Shown: piece by piece, positions 6,515 to 11,907 of the stretch
Numbering within the stretch: position 1 is the stretch's first letter
How the letters are laid out: each line of letters opens with the position of its first letter
From: JAWLCQ01 sp041687095
GTDB taxonomy: Bacteria > Planctomycetota > Phycisphaerae > SM23-33
Assembly (NCBI GenBank): GCA_041687095.1
Contig: JAWLCQ010000098.1
Coordinates: forward strand, 1 to 16,821
Length of the DNA: 16,821 bases
Direction of reading: 5' to 3'
The notes under the pieces: generated by a model
Databases searched by the model: none
What the model saw: the letters and a program-made list of their open reading frames with translations, nothing else
What the model was told of the DNA's origin: nothing
Translations under genes and position numbers: made by a program

Positions 6515-7789
6515 TCAGTGCCTGCGGCGGCTCAGCCCCGCCGCACCCAGAACGGTCAGCAGGGCCAGCGTGGCGGGTTCGGGAATCGCGGCCCGCTCCC
6601 GCGTCATGCCGTAAAAGGTGCCCAGCAGCGTCAGGTCGTCCAAGTCCACCATGCCGTCAAAGTTGAAGTCGCCGTGCCGCCAGCCCAGCGGGCCGGGCCG
6701 GCCGTAGAAGGTGCCCAGCACGGTCAGGTCGTCCAGGTCCACCACGCCATTGTGGTTCAGGTCGCCCGGCAGCGAGGCGAGATGCACGTCCGCGGGGCTC
6801 ATGACCAGGAGGTTGTAACCTCCCCGCCCGGTGGGATCGGACTGGTTCATGATGCCGACGACGTCAAAGCTCTCCCCGGGGGCGAAGAGTTCCGTCCCGT
6901 CAAACGCGGCGTTGAAACCCAAACGCAGGGTGAAAGTCCGCAGGCCGTCGGTAACGGTCAGGACGCCCTTGGCCGCCCACGATTGCGTGGTGGTCGTCCA
7001 GACGCGCATCAGCCGCACACGCTCGGACTGATACCGCTCCCCCCCGACGGCCCGGCCGGGGTCGAACAGGAACGCATCCTGCTCGTTCTTGAGGAACTGC
7101 AGGGGGATCTCCGTGGCGTGCGGCAGACCGTACCCCTTCACCAGGCGGACGACCTCGAAGTCGTGATTCTCCCCGTCGCCCGGGGACCCGTACCCGTCCC
7201 AGTCGTCCTCGCGGTCGAAGTCGCTGTCGTGATACTCGTTGACGTTCATCTTGCCCTGATAGTTCAGCCCGGCGCGGGCGCGGACCTCGACGAGGTCCCC
7301 GCCCCGGATGGGATCGGTGACCCCGTCGCCCCCGAGGAGGTTCAGGCGGGCGAGTTCGGCGGCCCATTGGGCGTCGGTGTAGCTGTACATCGGGTCGCCA
7401 TGCCAGATGTGGTTCCCGTAGTTCTGCCCCATCCAGCACGCCGTTCCGCCGAAATCGCTGAACGCCGCCGCCGGGTCGGGGTCCCAAGGGGTTCCGTCGA
7501 GGTCGACGGCCTGGACGAAAAACTCCGCCTCCCCGCCCATCCGCCAGTAGTGCACGTCGGGGTCGTAGGCGGGCGTCGGGTCCAGCCAGTCCTCCGTGTT
7601 GTTCAGCACCACCCCGACCAGTCGCACCGGAAAGCCCCCGCCGTAGGCGCTGCCCCCGGTCGAGGTGACGGCCTGGTAGGCGCTGTGGGAGAGGATCGGA
7701 ACGCTCCCCCAGTCCTGCCCCGCCGCCAAGCCCCCCGTACACAGGATCGCCACTACCGCCACCCGACCAATGATCCCCGCGTTGCGCAT
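6515..7789 (-). CDS. Secreted protein with dockerin-like repeats and PEP-CTERM signal
   Basis: The 424-residue protein has a signal peptide (1-24, ending LAAG|QDW) and a long unrecognised body rich in Asp, Gly and aromatics. A segment around 250-340 (YQSERVRLMRVW, GVLTVTDGLRTFTLRLG, FDVVGIMNQ) looks like a beta-barrel, OB-like domain. Two calcium-loop repeats follow at 342-363 and 373-394 (GDLNHNGVVDLDDLTVLG and GDFNFDGMVDLDDLTLLG), then PEP at 403-405, a hydrophobic helix and SRRRH. The repeats resemble type I dockerin or EF-hand loops and probably bind calcium. The tail predicts exosortase processing. The start ATG 7789 has AAAGGAG at 7797-7803 with a 7-nt spacer. It heads the run that ends in the metal importer. 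The function is unknown. Confidence 0.88.
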   Translation of the reverse strand: MRNAGIIGRVAVVAILCTGGLAAGQDWGSVPILSHSAYQAVTSTGGSAYGGGFPVRLVGVVLNNTEDWLDPTPAYDPDVHYWRMGGEAEFFVQAVDLDGTPWDPDPAAAFSDFGGTACWMGQNYGNHIWHGDPMYSYTDAQWAAELARLNLLGGDGVTDPIRGGDLVEVRARAGLNYQGKMNVNEYHDSDFDREDDWDGYGSPGDGENHDFEVVRLVKGYGLPHATEIPLQFLKNEQDAFLFDPGRAVGGERYQSERVRLMRVWTTTTQSWAAKGVLTVTDGLRTFTLRLGFNAAFDGTELFAPGESFDVVGIMNQSDPTGRGGYNLLVMSPADVHLASLPGDLNHNGVVDLDDLTVLGTFYGRPGPLGWRHGDFNFDGMVDLDDLTLLGTFYGMTRERAAIPEPATLALLTVLGAAGLSRRRH

Positions 7790-7840
7790 CGCCCTGCTCC
7801 TTTCCGCGGACGGCTTTGGCGGTACTGGCCGTCCAGGCCC

Positions 7841-7869
7841 TTGACGCGACGGCCATGCCGCGATATTAC
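7841..7869 (+). promoter_or_regulatory. Sigma-70-type promoter for the methyltransferase gene
   Basis: TTGACG (7841-7846) and TATTAC (7864-7869) are separated by 17 nt. They match the consensus at five and four of six positions. The expected transcript would have a leader of roughly 65 nt before ATG 7941. Confidence 0.5.
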
Positions 7870-7879
7870 GATGCTGGAG

Positions 7880-7907
7880 AGTGTAACACTGCCGCGCTGT
7901 GATGCAA
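7880..7907 (-). promoter_or_regulatory. Possible promoter for the PEP-CTERM/ABC operon
   Basis: Read on the minus strand, TTGCAT (7907-7902), a 16-nt spacer and TACACT (7885-7880) preceded by TGT form a weak -35 with an extended -10. It lies about 90 nt before the PEP-CTERM start and overlaps the leader of the divergent gene. The match is modest. Confidence 0.3.
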
Positions 7908-7940
7908 GCGATTTGTCACACGAGTTGGAGATTCGTAATA

Positions 7941-8558
7941 ATGGGTGATGTCGATCCCCGCATGGGCTACTTCGACGGCCTGGCGGCGAACTGGGACCAC
8001 GAAGGGCCGCCCGCCGAACGCGTTCTCGCTCATCTCGACGCCCACGCCGATCGGCTGGGCTTCGCCCCCGGGCAGAGCGTGCTGGAGGTGGGCTGCGGAA
8101 CGGGGCGCGTCACCGGATGGTTGGTGCAACGCGTCGGTAGCGGTAGGGTAGTGGCCGTCGACTTCGCCCCGCGCATGATCGAGCAGGCGTCTGCCAAGGG
8201 CATCCCCGCGGAGTTCCGCTGCCTCGACGCCTGCAGCGACTCATTCGACGGGGAGCGGTTCGACGCGGTCTTCTGCTTCCACGTCTTCCCGCACTTCCGC
8301 GATCCACTCGCCGCGTTGCGGAACCTCGCGGGGGCGATGGCAGGCGACGGGCGCTTGGTCGTGATGCACATGCGCGGATCGGCCCAGATCAACGCGTTCC
8401 ACGCCTCGCTGAGCGGGCCGGTGCGCGGTGATGCACTGCCCGACCGGGCGGGCTGGGACCACCTGCTTCGCCGCGCCGCCCTGACGGCCGTGACCCTGAT
8501 CGACCAAGACGACCTGTTCCTCCTGGTGGCGCGCAGGGCCGGGTCCGCCGAGGCCTGA
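7941..8558 (+). CDS. Class I SAM-dependent methyltransferase
   Basis: The 205-residue protein has the Rossmann SAM-binding motif VLEVGCGTGRVTGWL (47-61), an acidic residue at the end of strand 2 (VVAVDFAP, D74), a post-I segment EFRCLDACS, and FDAVFCFHVFPHF (108-119) as motif IV. This is the methyltransferase type 11/25 fold, and the substrate cannot be read from it. ATG 7941 is chosen because GGAG at 7927-7930 lies 10 nt upstream and the protein then begins near the family N-terminus; an in-frame GTG/ATG pair at 7899-7904 has no comparable site. The gene is divergent from the PEP-CTERM operon and convergent with the sulfatase gene, 9 nt away, so it probably stands alone. Confidence 0.85.
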   Translation: MGDVDPRMGYFDGLAANWDHEGPPAERVLAHLDAHADRLGFAPGQSVLEVGCGTGRVTGWLVQRVGSGRVVAVDFAPRMIEQASAKGIPAEFRCLDACSDSFDGERFDAVFCFHVFPHFRDPLAALRNLAGAMAGDGRLVVMHMRGSAQINAFHASLSGPVRGDALPDRAGWDHLLRRAALTAVTLIDQDDLFLLVARRAGSAEA

Positions 8559-8567
8559 TCGGGTCCG

Positions 8568-9986
8568 CTACTGGGCCCCCGGGTAGGGCGCGTCACCGAC
8601 CTGCTGCTGCAGGCGGGCCAGTTCGGCCTTGAGGGCGCGCTGCACGTCGGCGTAGGCGGGGTGGCCGTAGACGCTGTGCATCTCGCGGGGGTCCTGGAGC
8701 AGGTCGAACAGCTCCCACTCGATGGGGTAGGTCTCCTTGCGGCTGCCGGGCTGCCCCAGCCCGTCGCCGTAGTAGCAGATGAGCTTGTGCGTCCGGGTCC
8801 GCACGCCGTAGTGGGCGCGCACCCAGTGGTTGGTGTCGTGCATCCAGTAGCGGTAGTACATCGACTGCTGCCAGCCGTCGGGCGTCTCGCCCCGCCAGAC
8901 GTCGCGGCAGGAGCGGCCCTGGAAGTCGGCGGGGGCGGTGACACCGGCGTAGTCGAGGAACGTGGGGGCGAAGTCGACGTTGAGGCAGATGTCGTCGCTG
9001 GTCGTCCCGGGGGCGATCTCGCGCGGGTAGCGGACGATGAACGGCATGCGGAGCGACTCCTCGTACATGAACCGCTTGTCGTACCACCCGTGGTCGCCCA
9101 GGAAGAAGCCCTGATCGGACGTGTAGATCACGATCGTGTCGTCGGTCAGCCCGCGCGCGTCGAGGGAGTCCAGCAGCCGCCCGGTGTTGTCGTCGATGGA
9201 GGCGATGACGCGGAGGTACTTCTTGATGTAGCGCTGGTAGGCCCAGGAGCGCAGCTCGTTCTCCTCCATCCAGGTCGGGATGGCGGCGTCGAGGTCGGCG
9301 TAGTGGTTGTGCGTGCCCAGGCGCATGGCCGCCTCGGCCGGGGCGGTCGAGCGGTTGGCGTAGTCGTCGTGGAGCGTCTCGGGCTCGGGGATCGTCTCGT
9401 TGAGGTACAGGTGGGCGTGCTTCTCGTCGGAGTCCCACTCGCGGTGGGGGGCCTTGTGATGCACCATCAGGCAGAAGGGCTTGTCCTCGTCGCGCGTGTC
9501 GAGGAAGTTCAGCGCCATGTCCGTGATCAGGTCCGTCACGTACCCCCGCACGCCGCGCCGCTCGCCCCCGTCGGGGCCGGGGAAGATGAACTCGGGGTTG
9601 TGGTACAGCCCCTGCCCGGGCAGGACCGCCCAGTCGCCAAACCCGGTCGGGCAGTGCTGCGGGCCGATCCCCAGGTGCCACTTGCCGTAGACCGCCGTCT
9701 GATACCCCGCCTGCTGGAGCAGCTTGGGGTAGGTCGTCAGGCGGTTGTCCATGGGGGTCGCCAGCGTGGTCACCCCGTTGACGTGGTTGTACGTGCCCGC
9801 CAGGATCGCCGCCCGCGACGGGGTGCAGATGCTGTTGGTGCAGAAGCAGTTGTCCAGGCGCATGCCGCCGGCGGCGATGCGGTCGAGGTGCGGGGTGCGG
9901 TTGATCCGCGACCCGTAGCAGCTCATGGCGTGAGCGGCGTGGTCGTCGGACATGATGAAGAGGATGTTCGGCTGCTTGCGGGGCAT
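8568..9986 (-). CDS. Type I sulfatase (arylsulfatase family), predicted cytosolic
   Basis: The 472-residue protein has the type I sulfatase signature C54-T-P-S-R58-AAILAG, in which the Cys is converted to formylglycine. Metal-site residues are visible in IMSDDHA (D14, D15) and TSDQGFFLGDHGWYDKR, and there is a YGKWHLG segment. It would hydrolyse sulfate esters, probably on a carbohydrate. The start ATG 9986 has GGAG at 10000-9997. The protein begins MPRKQPNILFIMSDD, so the first strand of the fold follows at once and there is no signal peptide, unlike most planctomycete sulfatases. Either it acts in the cytosol or a further upstream start was missed; no convincing one was seen. The melA gene lies upstream on the same strand, 341 bp away. 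Confidence 0.95.
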   Translation of the reverse strand: MPRKQPNILFIMSDDHAAHAMSCYGSRINRTPHLDRIAAGGMRLDNCFCTNSICTPSRAAILAGTYNHVNGVTTLATPMDNRLTTYPKLLQQAGYQTAVYGKWHLGIGPQHCPTGFGDWAVLPGQGLYHNPEFIFPGPDGGERRGVRGYVTDLITDMALNFLDTRDEDKPFCLMVHHKAPHREWDSDEKHAHLYLNETIPEPETLHDDYANRSTAPAEAAMRLGTHNHYADLDAAIPTWMEENELRSWAYQRYIKKYLRVIASIDDNTGRLLDSLDARGLTDDTIVIYTSDQGFFLGDHGWYDKRFMYEESLRMPFIVRYPREIAPGTTSDDICLNVDFAPTFLDYAGVTAPADFQGRSCRDVWRGETPDGWQQSMYYRYWMHDTNHWVRAHYGVRTRTHKLICYYGDGLGQPGSRKETYPIEWELFDLLQDPREMHSVYGHPAYADVQRALKAELARLQQQVGDAPYPGAQ

Positions 9987-10177
9987 GAGCGTTCCACTCC
10001 GTGGGTTCGAGGTCAGACCGACAGTCTACCCGCACCGCCGGGCGACGGGAAGCCTCTCTGGAGCACCGGTTCCCCGAACTCGCGGCCGCAGATCGGCCCC
10101 GCCTTGGCCTGCAGATGCCTGGAGGCCAGGGCTGTGCCATCCGTAAGTATCGCTGTATCAGCGACATGCCGCAGTGT

Positions 10178-10210
10178 TTGCAATCTGAACATCCAATATT
10201 CAAATTGCAG
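10178..10210. promoter_or_regulatory. Imperfect palindrome upstream of the sulfatase gene
   Basis: TTGCAATCTGAA (10178-10189) and TTCAAATTGCAG (10199-10210) pair at 10 of 12 positions around a 9-nt centre. It lies in a locally AT-rich patch about 190 nt upstream of the sulfatase start. It could be an operator, or only another piece of the repeat-rich intergenic DNA. Confidence 0.25.
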
Positions 10211-10270
10211 GACTCGCCCCGAACCGCTGCGCGAGTGCCCCGTCAGGCGTCCCCGGTATCGGAAGGACCC

Positions 10271-10320
10271 ACCCACACTCACGGATGGAGCGCTGTTTTG
10301 CTCCATCCGTGAGTGTGGGT
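10271..10320. repeat. Perfect 21-bp inverted repeat after melA
   Basis: Arms at 10271-10291 and 10300-10320 are exact reverse complements around an 8-nt loop. The structure starts 8 nt after the melA stop (minus strand). Read on the minus strand the loop contains AAAACAGC, and no T-run follows. It can serve as a terminator or block 3' degradation, but its length and perfection also suit a recently inserted palindromic repeat. Confidence 0.75.
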
Positions 10321-10327
10321 TCGCGGG

Positions 10328-11665
10328 TCACTTGTACGCGGGCAGGTAGTCCCCGTGGGCGGCGATGAGGTCGTCGCACATCGAGACGATCTCGTCGATG
10401 GTCAGCTCGGCGGCCGTGTGGGGGTCGAGGAGGGCGGCGTGGTAGATGTGCTCCTTCTTCCGCGTCAGGGCGGCCTCGATCGTCAGGAGCTGCACGTTGA
10501 TGTTGGTGCGGTTGATGGCGGCGCACTGCTCGGGCAGGTCGCCCACCCAGCAGCCCTGCACGCCGTTGCGGTCCACGAGGCAGGCGAGCTCGACGCACGC
10601 GTTGGCGGGCAGGTTGGGAATCAGCCCGGTGTTCATCACGTTCCCGCCGATGCGGTAGGGCTGGTCGGTCTCCATGGCCTCCATGATGTAGCTGCCGTAC
10701 TCGTGCGTCCGCGAGTGGGAGAGCTTGGCGTTGTTGACCAGCTCCTCGCGCCGCCGCTTCCAGCCCTCGATCTGGTTCACGCACCGCCGCGGGTACTCGT
10801 CCAGCGGGATGCGGTACTGTCCGATCAACTCGGGGTGAGCGTTCTTGATGAACCAGGGCGTGTACTCGCTGCAGTGCTCGCTGGACTCGGTGACGTAGTA
10901 CCCGAAGCGGAGCATCAGCTCGAACCGCACCACGTCCCAGAACTTGACCTCGGGGTTTCTCCGCGCGTCGCGGACCATCTTCGCCGCCCGCTTCTTGATC
11001 TCGGGGTAGAGGTCCTTGCCCCCGTCGGTGATCTCCAGCAGCCACGCCTGATGGTTGATCCCCGCGATCTTCCACTGGAGCTTCTGGACCTGCTCCAGCA
11101 GGCCGGTCTGCTTGAGCAACCCCCACGCGCAGCCCTGCACGGAGTGGCACAGCCCGACGGTCTTGACGCTCGTCCCGCGGAGCATGGCCCCGGTGAGGAT
11201 GGACATGGGGTTGGTGTAGTTGAGCAGCCACGCGTCGGGGCAGACGGCCTCCATGTCCCGGGCGATGTCGAACATGACGGGGATCGTCCGCAGCCCGCGG
11301 AAGATGCCCCCGATCCCGAGGGTGTCGGCGATGGTCTGGCGGAGCCCGTACTTCTTGGGGATCTCGAAGTCGATGACGGTGGAGGGCTCGTACCCGCCGA
11401 CCTGGATGGCGTTGACGACGTAGTCCGCCCCGCGGAGAGCGGTGCGGCGGGCGCGGACGCCCAGGTGCGCCGTGATCGTCGCCCGCCCCTCGTTGATGTT
11501 GCGGTTGAGGTTCTCCAGCATCCGCTGGGAGTCCTCCAGCCGCCCGCGGTCGATGTCGTACAGGGCGATGTGCGAATCCTGCAGCGCGGGCGTCACCATC
11601 ACGTCCCCGAGGACGTTCTTGGCGAACACCGTGCTGCCGGCGCCGAGGAAAGTGATCTTGGGCAT
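10328..11665 (-). CDS. melA: Alpha-galactosidase, glycoside hydrolase family 4
   Basis: The 445-residue protein has the NAD-binding motif ITFLGAGS (4-11) of family 4, LLNYTNPM (147-154), VGLCHSVQG (170-178; C173 and H174 are metal ligands) and GINHQAW. The GLCHSVQ form is typical of MelA-type alpha-galactosidases. Family 4 enzymes use NAD+ and a divalent metal such as Mn2+ and act through oxidation and elimination, in the cytosol; there is no signal peptide here. The length is close to E. coli MelA. ATG 11665 is chosen because AAGGAG at 11675-11680 lies 9 nt upstream; the frame is open further upstream, through repeat DNA, without conserved sequence. Some family 4 enzymes cleave glucosides or glucuronides, so the galactose assignment is likely but not certain. 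Confidence 0.92.
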   Translation of the reverse strand: MPKITFLGAGSTVFAKNVLGDVMVTPALQDSHIALYDIDRGRLEDSQRMLENLNRNINEGRATITAHLGVRARRTALRGADYVVNAIQVGGYEPSTVIDFEIPKKYGLRQTIADTLGIGGIFRGLRTIPVMFDIARDMEAVCPDAWLLNYTNPMSILTGAMLRGTSVKTVGLCHSVQGCAWGLLKQTGLLEQVQKLQWKIAGINHQAWLLEITDGGKDLYPEIKKRAAKMVRDARRNPEVKFWDVVRFELMLRFGYYVTESSEHCSEYTPWFIKNAHPELIGQYRIPLDEYPRRCVNQIEGWKRRREELVNNAKLSHSRTHEYGSYIMEAMETDQPYRIGGNVMNTGLIPNLPANACVELACLVDRNGVQGCWVGDLPEQCAAINRTNINVQLLTIEAALTRKKEHIYHAALLDPHTAAELTIDEIVSMCDDLIAAHGDYLPAYK

Positions 11666-11690
11666 CGTGCGGAACTCCTTGTCGGTAAGC

Positions 11691-11728
11691 GGTCGCTGCG
11701 CGACCCGGTCTCTCTTGCTCGGGAGCAA
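11691..11728. promoter_or_regulatory. Two palindromes in the melA leader
   Basis: GGTCGC-TGC-GCGACC (11691-11705) and TTGCTC-GG-GAGCAA (11715-11728) are perfect inverted repeats located 26 to 63 nt upstream of the melA start. The second has the size of a LacI-family operator half-site pair. They may bind a sugar-responsive regulator or fold in the leader RNA. No regulator gene is present in the window. Confidence 0.3.
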
Positions 11729-11742
11729 CCCTGCGCGGGGGC

Positions 11743-11907
11743 AAGGTGAGAGGTTAGAGGTTAGAGTGCTGACGCTCCAGCGCGAGTTGGGGATCGCGTA
11801 TCCCGCGCACGCTCCGGCGTTCACGGCGGGTTCGCAGTCCCAACAGGGGCGGAGAGCCTGCGCTCTCACCTTTCACCTCTAACCTCTAACCTCTAACCTC
11901 TAACCTC
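11743..11907. repeat. Heptamer repeat arrays in inverted orientation between miaB and melA
   Basis: At 11875-11907 the heptamer ACCTCTA occurs four times, followed by a partial fifth. The inverse, AGGTTAG, occurs at 11752-11766, where a 16-nt stretch is exactly complementary to part of the array. About 100 nt of GC-rich DNA lie between them, including a small GAGAG/CTCTC hairpin at about 11852-11866. The stop codon and last few codons of miaB lie inside the right-hand array. No coding function is supported in the centre. Confidence 0.8.

Larger units (their letters stand above)
9987..10327. other. Intergenic stretch between the sulfatase and melA genes
   Basis: No gene is supported in this 341-bp gap. 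It holds an imperfect palindrome at 10178-10210 in an AT-richer patch and a perfect 21-bp stem at 10271-10320, each listed separately. A promoter for the sulfatase gene should lie here on the minus strand, but no clear one was seen. Confidence 0.6.

Noticed and set aside
7898..7920. CRP-type operator TGTGA...TCACA upstream of the methyltransferase
   Set aside because: The half-sites are 13 nt apart instead of about 6, so they do not fit a CRP/FNR site.
8661..10349. 562-codon plus-strand frame opposite the sulfatase
   Set aside because: Its Val/Gly/Asp/His-rich translation has no domain and mirrors the codon use of the sulfatase gene on the other strand.
11666..11869. N-terminal extension of melA
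   Set aside because: The added 68 residues come from the leader and heptamer-repeat region and precede the normal family N-terminus MPKITFLGAG, which has its own strong ribosome-binding site.
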